Source of the DNA: Voacanga thouarsii | Lineage: Eukaryota > Streptophyta > Magnoliopsida > Gentianales > Apocynaceae | Direction of reading: 5' to 3' | Assembly: GCA_026120185.1 (NCBI GenBank) | Contig: JANUWF010001217.1 | Span: 1,331,001 to 1,395,000 of the forward strand | Length of the DNA: 64,000 nt | Made by a program: the position numbers and the translations under genes | In this document: positions 23,041-34,189 of the stretch, piece by piece | Layout of the letters: each line of letters opens with the position of its first letter | Numbering within the stretch: position 1 is the stretch's first letter | The notes under the pieces: model-generated | What the model was told of the DNA's origin: nothing | Database searches by the model: none | What the model saw: the letters and a program-made list of their open reading frames with translations, nothing else

Positions 23041-24205
23041 TTGGAGCTCTTCAGAGTTCCAATAAGATTAATATCATCAACATATATAGCTAATATCACA
23101 AATTTAGAACCAGATTTCTTAATAAAAACACATGGACATACCTGGTCATTTTTAAATCCCGCTTTCAATAAATATTCACTAAGACGTGTGAACCACATGC
23201 GCCTGCATTGCTTCGAGCCATATAATGATTTCGCAACTTGATGGAGTAATTTTCACGAGGATAATGTTTATATGCTTCAGGCATATAAAATCCTTCGGGA
23301 ATTTTCATGTAAACATCATTTTCTAAATTTCCATACAACTAAGCAGCGACAACATCTAATAGGCGCATATCTATCTTTTCATTTACTGCCAAACTGATAA
23401 GATATCGGAGTGTAATGGCATCAACAATAGGAGAATAAGTTTCATCATAATCAATACCTGATCTTTGTGAAAAACTTTGGGCTACTAATCGCGCTTTATA
23501 TCGAACGATTTCACTCTTTTCATTGTACTTTCGCACAAATATCCATTTATAGCCAACAGGTTTTACACCTTCTGGTGTTCGGACTGCAGGTCTGAAGACT
23601 TCACATTTTGTCAGTGCATTTAACTCCGATTGAATCACATCTTTCCATTGCAGCCAATCTTTTCTATGCCGACATTCATCAACTGATATTGGTTCAGGAT
23701 CATCATTATCCTGTGTAATATCAAGAGATATATGGTATGCAAATATATTATCAATAACAGTTTCTATCCGATTCCAACTTCTACCGGAAGTGGTATAATT
23801 GATAGAAATTTCAGTGTTACTTTCATCAACTTCTGGTTCTTTGTCATCAGTTCTCTCTTGGTCTTTCAATATGATCTTTTGGATCATTTAATCCTCTTTT
23901 CTTCCGAGGATTTTTATCTTTAGAACCAAGAAGTTGGCCATGCTTCTGGCATACTTTCGGCTTAGCAGCTATATGTCAAATCTTTTGTTCTGCTGGAACT
24001 TCAATTAGAATAAGAGCATTTATAGCTGGCATATGCGATTTTATTACTCTTCTGGAGTCAACAAAAGCGTCTGGCATTTGATTTGCAATACTTTGCAAAT
24101 GAATTATCTTTTGAATGTCAAGTTCACACGCGCTTGTATGCGGATCAAGATAATTTAATGATGTTGTCCAATCAAGATTTTCTTGTACTGTTTCTGTTCT
24201 CCCCC
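23041..24205 (-). pseudogene. Copia integrase tail and RT N-terminus, element E
   Basis: Frame 23339-23887 encodes WLQWKDVIQSELNAL, GYKWIFVRKYNEK, YKARLVAQSFSQRSGIDY and YSPIVDAITLRYLI, the classic front half of copia RT. From 23900 to 24205 the minus strand reads the linker upstream of RT: CELDIQKIIHLQ, ANQMPDAFVDSRRV and KSHMPAINA. The YVDD block falls in the broken part near 23060-23110. Similarity stops near 24205, where the foreign segment begins. Confidence 0.88.
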
Positions 24206-24604
24206 TAATTTAGGGAATAATGATTTCACAAGAGCATAAGAAAAGAAATATAAGAAAATGATGACAAGCAGGAAATGCCAAGAAAAATATCTCCTTTTTT
24301 TTTTCACTCTTCCCGGTACCGACTTTTCCTCTTCCTCTCTTATCTTTTCTTCTCCTCCGACCCTCTACCTACCATCTACCTCTTCTTCTTCCTCATATAT
24401 ATATATATATATATATATCGATATATATCTCATTCATCAGTCATTAGTAAACATCAAAAACAAAAATCACAAAGTAGATATGGAGACTCGTAATTCATTT
24501 GAGACATAGTCAAATTTTGACTCGGTTTCTGCAGCAGATTTTGATGTATTTTCCTTTTCAAACCAACACCGCTTCTGCCTAATTCGAACGCAGAAGATTT
24601 TGAT
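24206..24604 (+). promoter_or_regulatory. 5' flank of the RKD gene, with older start and duplicated exon 1
   Basis: It has CT-rich tracts and a (TA)n run (24397-24420). An ATG at 24480 opens METRNSFET and then stops (TAG at about 24507). Past that stop the sequence encodes SNFDSVSAADFDVFSFSNQ. From about 24529 a 59-bp unit is repeated in tandem (GCAGCAGATTTTGAT / GCAGAAGATTTTGAT), which shifts the frame. I infer the original exon 1 began at 24480 and was damaged by this duplication. The first part of the second unit could now serve as leader for the ATG at 24605. Confidence 0.6.
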
Positions 24605-25817
24605 ATGTTTTCTTTTCCAAACCAACCGCTTCCTCCTAATTTCAGGTGAGATACCTTTTAGGGGTTCCATTTGTTTTTAGTATGCTTGATAATGAAATTA
24701 AACTCTCTTTTTGGTTTGTTTTTTTATGTAAATCAGTGGAAGTTTTGAACATACTGCTTTGGACCAAGTTGATCTGCCCCTACAAGAGACTGCTTTTGAT
24801 ACTGTTCCTCTTGATGATATTCCTTTGAATGAGGATATGCTTGTGCATGATCCTTTCTACTCTCTAATGGATTTTGAACAAAGCCAGAATATGTTTCCAG
24901 GTTATTATACATTTAAACATGGATTTTGAATGGTATTACCTTTACTGATATTATTTTCTTTTTCTAGGAGAAATAATGAGTGGTCTTGGTAACGAAGTCG
25001 GAGTAAGTACTCATGAAATGTATAATATCGAAGTTCAAGATATTATTGCAAACAAAATTTCTGGGGAGAAGAAGATGATTAAGAGGCAGAGAGAGAAGAA
25101 TGGCAATAACTCCCAGACACTATCAAGAGAAACAATTTCGCAATACTTTTACCTACCAATCAAGAGCGCAGCCAAAGAACTGAATATTGGCATAACCCGT
25201 CTCAAAAAAAGATGTAGGGAGTTAGGAATTCGTCGATGGCCTCACAGGAAGTTGGTGAGCTTGGAGACCATAATCAAGAATGTTCAGGTTCTCTCTCATA
25301 CATACTTATAATTTGCAAGTATGAAACTATGAAAGATTTATAAGTAAATAACTGATGATATCACTTCGATTTACAAGAGATGCAAAATAAAGAAGAAGGT
25401 GGACATATGGCTGAGAAGAAGCTGAAAGAAGCCATTGCGATACTGGAATGTGAAAAACAGTTGGTGAAAGAAAGTCCTAATACGCAGTTAGAGGACCAAA
25501 CACAGAAATTGAGACAAGCATGCTTCAAGGCCAAATATAATAAGAAATTTAATTATAATAAACTTAAGGAGATCATAAAATCCCAAGACTCATTTCGCAA
25601 TAATTTTACGGCTAATTCTGCTGCTAATTTCGATGCTGGCTCAAAGGGGAAAGAAAAGGAAGAGGATGTCGAAAAAGAGGAGCTGAAGTCCATAATTACT
25701 AATTGTTTGTCTTCCTCTAATGTAAATATTGAAAAAGAACAATTACAAACCTTCATCTTACATTTGTCAGCTCAATTACAAAAGAGCAACTATAAGCATG
25801 TATCCTCAAGTTCATAG
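24605..25817 (+). CDS. RWP-RK domain (RKD-type) transcription factor, four exons
   Basis: Exons 24605-24645, 24737-24900, 24968-25287 and 25380-25817 give 963 nt (320 codons plus stop) with no internal stop. All three introns are GT-AG (91, 67 and 92 bp). Exon 2 is acidic (LDQVDLPLQETAFD, PLDDIPLNED), as in RKD N-termini. Exon 3 holds the RWP-RK domain: LSRETISQYFYLPIKSAAKE, LNIGITRLKKRCRELGIRR and RWPHRK at 25234-25251, then SLETIIKNVQ. Exon 4 has the RKD C-terminal helix with LKEAIAILE, QLEDQTQKLRQACFKAKY, then a Lys/Glu-rich tail. The family binds DNA in the nucleus and controls egg-cell and germ-cell identity. It lies antisense inside Copia element E. The start is uncertain because the upstream first exon is damaged. 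Confidence 0.85.
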
Positions 25818-25904
25818 AACACTAGTGATATGAATAAAAGATGTGATGCTTATTATTAATAGAAATATCTTTTTCCCTTATTATCTTTTCTCTTCCACTT
25901 CAGG
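25818..25904 (+). other. 3' flank of the RKD gene, junction with gag remnant
   Basis: After the stop (TAG at 25815-25817) lies about 85 bp of AT-rich sequence. The minus-strand gag similarity resumes at about 25905. The exact join is not visible by eye. Confidence 0.5.
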
Positions 25905-26460
25905 TGGCCAGTATTTCTCTGTGATAAGGGAAATATCGAGTGTGTCCATGACCATAACCACGGCCACTGCCATAATTACGACTATAATGATGGCTTCTGC
26001 TGGAGCCAACAGCATTCACTTCTGGGAGTGCTGTTGAGCCAGTTCATCTGGCTTCATGATTTCTCAATAATAACTCATGTTAAAGCTGTCAATTTTGGAT
26101 ACCCTTTTTCTCGATATTGTTACTGTAGAACATGAAAAGTGGAGAATGTCTTCTCCAATATAACTTCATCAGTAACTTTTTCTCCGTAAAATTTTTAACT
26201 AAGATGTAGTTTTATACATCACGGAGTTCACGGTTTTACTATCTTGCAACTTTAGGTGCAACCATTCATACCGTACAGTGGGTAGTACGACCATTTTCAG
26301 GTGGTCAAATCTTTCTTTTTATCCACATGACATATGGATCTCCTTTTTTTTTTAGCATTTAGATGCATTTCTGTATGACATATAAATTTTTTTTTCCAGA
26401 AATATCAAGGGCTACAAATTCGAATTTAGCGAGATCAATAAATGCGTACCTGTCTTCTGG
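25905..26460 (-). pseudogene. Copia gag remnant, element E
   Basis: Minus-strand translation gives LAKFEFVALDISGKK near 26455-26400, the typical start of this copia gag type (normally LxFVALDISGKNYLxW). The far end near 25985-25920 reads NYGSGRGYGHGH, the Gly/Arg/His-rich tail. The middle is short and broken. Downstream protease and integrase are absent, replaced by the RKD segment. Confidence 0.75.
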
Positions 26461-26493
26461 CTTTAATAACGGCAGAGACTCGTGCTGATAATG

Positions 26494-26847
26494 TGTTATA
26501 AAATTAGGGTAGTGTTAGAATAAAATTTTCACATTACACACTAATAAAACTCTAACTATTTTGCACAAGAATTTCTCTCTTTCTGTTCTCTCACAATTTT
26601 CTCTAATCTTTCTTTCACTAATCTTTCTTTCACAAAATAATGGTGTATTACAAGCTTAGAGAATAGCTCTATTTATAGAGCTCTAATTAGTGGATTACAT
26701 CATGGCATACATCATCTTCCACTAATCTTAATTAGTGGTGTCTCCACTAAATGGTGGACATCCATAAAAATCTTCTATAATAATTCACATAAATCCATAA
26801 TTAGTGGAGCCTCCACTAATTAATAAAGATTCCAATAATTCATAACA
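26494..26847 (-). repeat. 5' LTR of element E
   Basis: Ends ATTCATAACA and is followed by target duplication ATATG. On its inner side the minus strand reads TATCAGCACGAGTCTC, a sequence often seen next to LTRs of this copia type and probably its primer-binding region. Confidence 0.95.
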
Positions 26848-26852
26848 ATATG

Positions 26853-27531
26853 CATATTGTGACTTGTTTTATATAGAAGTTATGATCTAATTCCATGCCT
26901 GTCCATAACCCAAATCGCCTATTTATGCAAGAAATACAATGACGACTTTATGATGTAAGACGCTTACAATGCCCATCCCCCCCCCCCCCAAAAAAAAAAA
27001 AAAAAATCTAATGACAATAGTTAGACATTTAGTAATTACCATACCACTTTATCAAGAAACAGTAGAAATGAAAATAATGTTCTCTACCAAGCTTTTTTTT
27101 TTTTTTTTTCCTCACAGCATTCTATAAAAGTTAAAAAGGAAAGATAGCTACAAGTACCAAAACTGTAGTCAATTTTTTATTTATTTTGTTCTTTTTATAG
27201 TATTACAGTAAACTTTTTATAGAAAATTGTTGGTAAAAAAAAGTTTTAATAAATCAAAAGAGAAATATATAAATTGACTACTTATTTTGATATGTGATAA
27301 AGGAATTTTACCGTGGAATCACTAATTTAACAAGGGGAAAATAGTAGTTGAGGTAAAATATCAAATTGTGTTAGAATATCACAGCTAGTGTGACTGGTAA
27401 TTACTTCTATAATATTCTTGAAAATTACAAATGTTATATTTTATTAATATTATTAAAAAAAGAATAATATATTAAAAATAAATAAATATTAAATGTCATG
27501 TCACACGGCAACAGCAGGACACTGTTACGTC
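26853..27531. other. Spacer without recognisable genes
   Basis: AT-rich. It contains a C-run then A-run (about 26977-27006) and a T-run (27093-27110). No conserved frame seen. Confidence 0.6.
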
Positions 27532-27539
27532 TATAAGAG

Positions 27540-28761
27540 TAGGGGTGGCAATCGTGTCGTGTTCGGGTTGGCGGGTCGTGTCAACTTGAGATAATTACAC
27601 TTGACAGGTCAATCCGAACACGATCCGATTAATAAACGTGTTGTGTCATGTCAACCCATTTATTTTTGTGTCGTGTTCGTGTTATAAAATGGATTGACAT
27701 GACATGAAACAATTAGACACAAAAATTAAATAGATAATTACTAAATTCGTCAACCCGAATACCTACTAAACCCGTCAATCTGTGCACCATTACAAAAAAA
27801 ATTTGAAAAAATCAAATCAAATTATATAAAATTAAAAAACTAATAAAATAGTCCGTAAAGTCATAAATAACTAATAAAATAATAAACAATCCTGCTAAAT
27901 ATTTAAAGATCTTAATAAATTCATAAGATTTAATCTTAAAAATCTAAACAAATGTAATTTTGTAATAAAATTGGATTATTCAAGATATTATTTTCTCTAG
28001 ATATTTAGAACAACAATTTTGTCGTAGCATGCCAGGAATTTTAAAGAGCAAATGGAGAGCAAAAAACGAGTACGAAAGGAAAGATTGTCCTTGTAGGGTG
28101 TAATTCAAATTGTCTTTGTCCCAATGTCAGAAATAGCATAGTATACGAATTGGTCAATCAATGCTGAGTGAATCTTACCCTCTGATAAATACACCACACG
28201 AGCTTCTTTTCATTCTATATTCGATTCGGCCTGTAGGCATATTACATACGTTATTTCATAAAGGTCTAACATTTCTCTTTAGACTCGCATAAGGTCGTTG
28301 TTTACCAACTCGTACTAATATTATTATTATAGACACTGAATAATAATTAATTAAGAATGATTCATTTACTATATATCAAGCAAATAACTACATTAACATC
28401 ATTTATTTTCTTTAAGATGTCTCATATAATTAAACAAAATAGACACACAAATAATTTAATTAATTCATATAATAAAATTTAATTCAATTAATTCATGTAA
28501 AAAATTAAATTATCTAATTTTATATAGTAAAATTTGTAGAGTATTACAAAAAGTATTAAATATAAATATTAAAAAAAGTTAAACGAGTTCGCGGGTTGAA
28601 ACGGGTTAAAACATGTTGAACCCGTTTATGACATGTACACGTTTAAAGTTAAACGGGTCGACCTGTTTCGACCCGAACCTGCGAAACCCCAACCTTAACC
28701 CGCTATAATCGTGTCGTGTTCGTGTCGTGTTGGCGTGTCGTGTTCAATATTGCCGCCCCTA
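27540..28761. mobile_element. Non-autonomous hAT-like DNA transposon (1.22 kb)
   Basis: Ends TAGGGGTGGCAAT and ATTGCCGCCCCTA are inverted repeats with one mismatch. The 8-bp target duplication TATAAGAG is exact (27532-27539 and 28762-28769). Subterminal regions are rich in GTGTCGTGTTCG-type and GGGTCGAC-type repeats in both orientations. The 700-bp core is AT-rich with no transposase frame. 8-bp duplications and subterminal repeats fit the hAT superfamily. Confidence 0.88.
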
Positions 28762-28769
28762 TATAAGAG

Positions 28770-29304
28770 AAAGATAGAGAAAAAAAAAAAGGTGCATGGT
28801 CTAATTCTTAAAAAATAAAAAGAAAGAAATTGATTTTCCAACCCCACCAATGATTTTATTTTTAAAAAAAAGGCTTGTAGTCCTCACTAAATATGTATGG
28901 ATGAATTACGTATTCCTCAGGTCAGGACAAAGACAATCCATGGACATCAGCTTCGTCGTTGCCACCCCAAAATTTTAGATAATGAGCTGATTATGCAAAA
29001 TTGTACATATTATAGAGTCACCATTTTTTTTTTTTTTGGAGTATTTAAATTATTAAGGAAAATGTAATAAGTGTATGTATCTAGTATAATGAAACTCTTG
29101 ATCCAATTAGAAAATAATATTCAATATGCTAAATTACTATTTGAGTTCGATAATTTATAGTTTTTATTTTAAAATTATAATTATGTATTTTTAAAAATAT
29201 TTATGAATTAAATTATTTCAACTTCTAATTATCCTAGTGATGGAGGTAATTGATTGCAAATAAATTCAATGTATTGTGTAATTTGAAAAAATAATTAAGA
29301 ATTT
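28770..29304. other. AT-rich spacer before the Helitron
   Basis: No gene seen. A-run near 28780, T-run near 29022. Confidence 0.55.
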
Positions 29305-30248
29305 TTCAAATTAATGTAGTTAAATTACTAATATATAAAGTTGAGGGGTAAAGTCATGTGGGTTTGACACATCAGCAGATTTAGGTTAATTGGGTATTTT
29401 TTTTGTTAATGTGGTGATGGTTGTACCAGAGAAGTATCTGCGAAGTTATTTTTGGTATTCCTTTAGAATTTTCTTAGGTCTATTAACTAGATATGGATTT
29501 GGGTTTACTTCATAGGTTTTGTTTGTTTCTTATTGTCATTAGAGGAGTTTTTTTATAAGATTGAAGTGAGATATTTATAAGAGTTTGGGTTCCTCTGTTT
29601 CATTTGTTTGGATTCAGTGCTATATTTATAGCAGATACTTCGAATTCCTTACATTGTTTGAGATTCATCGCTGAACTTTCTTTGTTTTGTTGCTTCTAAT
29701 TCATTGCCGAAGTATTGAAATTGACCAGCACCTGCAATAGTTAGGGATGCAATTCGTGTTTTTTTGCTTTCTGGGTTTCATGTGATTGAAGATGCAATTT
29801 AATGCTTGGGCTCTGATGTATAGGTTTTCCTCACTGTCTAGCTAAAAAGCCTTGGTTTCATTGGTTCCGATGCAGCGCTGAAGCTTCTTGGTTTCGATGC
29901 TTTGAAATTATTGCCCAACATTAGATTTGATTTGCATGCCCAAGACTTATTGATTCAATTTGCTTCTTTTTACTTTTTGGGTTTATGGTCATTTAAGATC
30001 CCATTTTATGTTTTCCAGAAACCTTTTTCATTGTAAAAGTCTGATGTTTCAACTTAAAGAACAAGAATATTTTTATTTTTCTTTGCATTCTAAAATCGTC
30101 ATGTGTGAAATTGAAGAAAATCCCTTCGTATTCTGGAATGGATTGATTGTGGCATATCAAAGGTTTTCCCCCGCATGTGTATATATAATGGTTCTTTTTT
30201 TTAGTTGTGAAGTAGTCTGTTCTTTCCGCCTTGGAGTTATATAACAAG
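29305..30248 (+). other. Helitron 5' region upstream of the RPA-like gene
   Basis: Non-coding. The start resembles a Helitron 5' terminus. The 94-codon frame at 29960-30244 has no recognised domain and overlaps an antisense frame of similar length. Confidence 0.5.
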
Positions 30249-32054
30249 ATGAGTAGAAGTAAGGTGAATTTTGTGATGTTCAATGATATTGGTCGGCAAC
30301 ATCAAAAGAATCGAATTCGATTTCGTGTAGATAGGATATGGGAAGTCTTTAATGCACAAAAGGGAGGCAAATTCATGAGCATAGAATTCCTTGCAATTGA
30401 CGAGCAGGTAATGTTTGATCTATTAATTGTGTTGTTGAATTCTTTTTTCCATCACCTGTCTTTTTCAGTATGGGCCAATGTGTTCCCTATGTAGGAAATT
30501 GTCATGCATATGATCATTAGGAGCAAGATTGCAAATGAATTCCGTGGTGCAATTAAAGAAGAGAAGTATTATATCTTAAAAATTTTTTATGTCCTGGAAT
30601 ATAAAGCTAAATATAAAATGTGTGAGCAAAATTTTTTTATTCAATTCCATTTTGGAACCACTTTGGATGGAATGATTGATAAATTACCTAGAATTCCAAG
30701 GCATAAATTTATACTCATTCCTTTTGAACAACATGAAAGACGTGCTGATCAAAGAGGATTTTTAATTGGTAAGTGTTCCTTTGTGTCAAGTTTGAAATTT
30801 GAAATGTACAGGAATGGTTGAGAATTGTTCTTTGCTATGTAGATATTGCAGGACGTCTCTGTGGATTATATGAGAAAATTGAAAAATAAGGACAGACACA
30901 AAGAATTGCAATGCAGTATGTTGAATTAGAAGATCTAAAGTTAAGTTTTGAATATGCGGGTGTACATGATCAAGTCATGCCTATTAATTCAACAGGAGAT
31001 ATTTTATTGTTCTATATGTATTTATTTCAGGCAATGAAAAGTCCGTGTTACCCTTTGGGAATCATTTGCTAAGATATTGAACCGTGATGAATTGGACCTA
31101 ACAAAGGAACTATATGTTGTGATTATCACATCCACAATCATGCAATGTTTCCAGGGTAAGAGAATATTGAGTTGCTCCTATCTATTGAATTGTACCCAAA
31201 TCTGACACTGAATTGTTTCCGTAGGTCGTATTTTAGTAATTTCAAGTAGTGCAACAAAGATATTTGTGAATCTCGATTATCCTTATGTGAAGCTGATGCG
31301 CCAAAGGTATCTACTCTTAAAATTTGATGATAGAGAACTTGAAGAATAAGTTATTAACTAAGCCCATATATTGACAGAAGAGAGTTTTTCTCATATACAT
31401 TTGTTAGACATCTCTACACATGTTTTGCTCATATATACTTGAACAAAGAAAAAAAAGAAACAATTAGTTGATTTGCGTGAACAAGTAGATGATTTTGCAG
31501 TCCCCAATTTCCATTAATATATAAAACATGAGGTGTTTCAGGGCACTTTATCCTGACTTTGCTTACTATCTGTATTCGAAAAAAAAATAGTTCAAGAATT
31601 CTAATGCTGTTATTTGAGCATTTATATTGAAACTGCCTTTTCTGATGCTGTTCTCTGAGCATTTATATTGAAACTGCCTTTTATTGATGCAACTTTAGTC
31701 ATAGTGATGTCATCTCTATTGAGCATATCCAAGTCATCAACAATGTCATAAGTACTGAAGAGATAGAGTCCAACAAGAAGAATATCAATGATATGAAGCT
31801 GCAACTGGATCAAGCTGAAGATATGGTAACAATTATATCTTTCTCCTTCTTCAAGGAAAGAAAAATGAGTGAGAGGGATGGACAGGGAGTCTGGATTCTG
31901 GACTGCTGCAACTGCAGGCAGAGAGGGCTTCTTGAAGGATTGAAGACATTAGTGCTTCTTTTATTTTGAAATTGAAATATGATCATTATATGTGTTTTGT
32001 ATACAGGAAAAGCCTTTTTTTTTTGCTATGGAAAAATCTGTTCAATTGATGAAA
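30249..32054 (+). pseudogene. RPA1-like / DUF223 OB-fold gene of the Helitron, 5' part
   Basis: ATG 30249 opens exon 1 (30249-30407), then exon 2 (30495-30768), 3 (from 30843), 4 (about 31031-31153), 5 (31225-31306), 6 (about 31699-31825) and the start of exon 7 up to 32054. DUF223 marks include IRFRVDRIWEVFN and GGKFMSIEFLAIDEQ, then EEKYYILKIFYVL and KYKMCEQ. The second OB fold has DIAGRLCGLYEKI, VELEDLKL, VRVTLWESFAK and ATKIFVNLDYP. Splice sites are GT-AG. Stops occur after EKIEK (exon 3) and before KVRVTLW (exon 4). Such RPA-like proteins bind single-stranded DNA and accompany plant Helitrons. The gene is cut at 32054 by the gypsy element and resumes at 50799. Confidence 0.82.
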
Positions 32055-34135
32055 TATAACACCCCACTATTTAGGCCTATCAGGGCCAGGAATGTCACCC
32101 CGTCCACAGGGTAAGGAGTCTTTATAACAAGGTCACACAAAATAAAATAAAAAAAAATACTTCAAAATTAAACTTATTACAACCCAACAATACATGAGCA
32201 AAATAAAGAAAAAATAATTATCTGCTATAATCTCTCGAAAGCAATACATAATATAAATAATGGAGAGTCTTCAAATTCATAGGCAACAATCTAGCTAATG
32301 ACATTCACGGCAGGATCGACCTAAAAATATGGTATAAATGGTGGTGAAATAAAAATCTCAATAAGCCCGTGTGTGTTTTGAGTGTTTCAGGTAAAATAGT
32401 TCATGTATGCAAGTTGTAAAAATTTCATAAGAGAAAATGTTGACAAACATTAAATAAATATTAAAAATGAAGAGTGGTGTTTTGCTTTCCAAACATATAT
32501 GTGCACAATAAATACAACCACCCAAAGAGATAGCCATGACACCACACGTTGGGCCCCATGACAATATAACGGTCAGAATGTCACATGTTGAGCATGCTAC
32601 CGGTCAGAATTCTACACGTTGAGCATGCTGACATAAGGTAGGTGTACGGCCTATCAGGTGAGATACTCCTCCATCTTTACATCCCAAACTTATCGATTGT
32701 CCACTTCGAAAACACACAGTCCACTTGATTGAAACTTGCTAGCTCGGACTGGTATGACCTACGGACTGGCATCCTATCCGGGAAGGACTCACCCCTCAGA
32801 GGTGGCCACCTACTAAGAGACTTACTCTAACCCTTCAAAGACTAGTCCTAATAGTCTACCCTTATTGAGTACTCAATGTTGCCTATCCCACTTGGGAGAA
32901 AATCGATCATATAATGTTTTACTTGGAAATAGCAATTAGGGGTTCTAAAATTCTTACCAAAGTTGGGTTTTAGAAAGTGTTTAGTATTTTGTGTAAAACT
33001 GCTTGTTTTATTTTCAAATGGTTTGCTTGACTGAAATAAAAAGAAAAAACTGTCCTTAATTGCCTTTACAAACGAATGTTCATACATATTGAATTTGGCT
33101 TGCCACAATAATTTTGACCTTCAAATAACTCCATACAGGAGCTTACCTGATCCTCTGCTCTTCTTGAACTCAAAAATCCTCCAAGGTCAACCTAACCCTG
33201 CCTGAGGTAAACACAAGGCATAAGGTTACATTCGAACTATATCTGCTTTACATAAATAATTCCTAACTCAATTAGTTACAACCATGACTAACCATGACCT
33301 TAATGTTCTAAGCTTTAAGGCTAGATGATAAAGTATTTTGTAAAATAAGTCTAACTTGATAAGTTAAAATAATTAAGGGTTCTAAAATAATTACTAATAA
33401 GTTATGATTTTAAATAATAAATTTTGAGTATTATGGCTAATAAATAAACTAGTGTTAAATATTGAATATTACTAAATCCTATATGTAATATTGGTAAATG
33501 GTAATTTTTTTAAATAGTATTATTATAAATAAATAAATAATAAATTGCACCTAATTTTTAATTAATAATTAATAGATAATAAATAATTAGGAATAAATAA
33601 TAAAATTAATAATAAATAAATTATATTAAATTTTTAATTAATAAATAACAAATAAATTTTAATATAAATAATATTTAGGAATATAGGTAAAAGTTTTAAC
33701 TAGGATCTACAAGGTCATTAATTAATTCTAATATTTTATTTATTATTATTATTTATATAAAAGATTTATTTATTATATATATATATTATTTTTAATAAAA
33801 GATTTTATTTATTTGATTAATAAAATATTAATATTTTAATTAATATTCCAATCCAAATCTTCCTAGAGTTTCGAATTTTATAGAGAAAAATATAGTAGTA
33901 ATTCTAATTAAAGTAATAAAATTTGTTAATAAAAATAACCTAGAATTAACAAGAAAATAATCTTTCACCATGATTTTCCTATTGCTAGAAAAGATTCAAG
34001 AACACATTCTCCAACATCAAATAATAAACTAATCCATTCATGAACATATGCTTGAATTATCACATACTATCACAAGGCTAATTTCTTTCCAGGCATTATC
34101 ATCATTCATGGCTTCAATAGAAAATAAGAACACAA
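32055..34135 (-). repeat. 3' LTR of the gypsy element (5'-truncated)
   Basis: Matches 46449-48490 throughout with scattered differences. The terminal TG of the plus-strand reading is TA here. It stops matching at about 34135, where gypsy RT sequence begins. Confidence 0.9.
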
Positions 34136-34189
34136 ACATCTTATAGTAGCCAGCCAATCCCAAGAAGCTTCAAATCTCTGTGATACTCT
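34131..34189 (-). pseudogene. Gypsy RT fragment on the far side of element B
   Basis: Joined across element B, the minus strand reads DWKQPEN, then ITEI, a stop in place of Arg, and SFLGLAGYYKMFV. This is the conserved gypsy RT-to-RNase H junction (usually IRSFLGLAGYYRRFV). It proves that B inserted into this RT. The flanking 5-mers are ACTCT (34185-34189) and GTTCT (43414-43418), a target duplication with two changes. Confidence 0.85.

Larger units (their letters stand above)
21597..26847 (-). mobile_element. Ty1/copia LTR retrotransposon (element E) carrying an antisense RKD gene
   Basis: LTRs of about 350 bp (21597-21945 and 26494-26847) start TGTTATAAAATTAGG and end ATTCATAACA. The target duplication ATATG lies at 21592-21596 and 26848-26852. 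Minus-strand order is 5' LTR, gag remnant (26460 down to about 25905), then the foreign segment with an RKD gene on the plus strand (about 24210-25830), then RT and RNase H (24205 down to 22061), 3' LTR. Most of gag, protease and integrase are absent. By eye the LTRs differ by only about six substitutions plus a short tandem duplication (CTAATCTTTCTTTCA-type), so insertion looks recent. Confidence 0.92.

Noticed and set aside
24258..24509. 83-codon frame as the RKD first exon
   Set aside because: Mostly Ser/Pro/Tyr low complexity across a CT-rich tract and a (TA)n run. It does not join the RKD exon 2 frame through a sensible splice.
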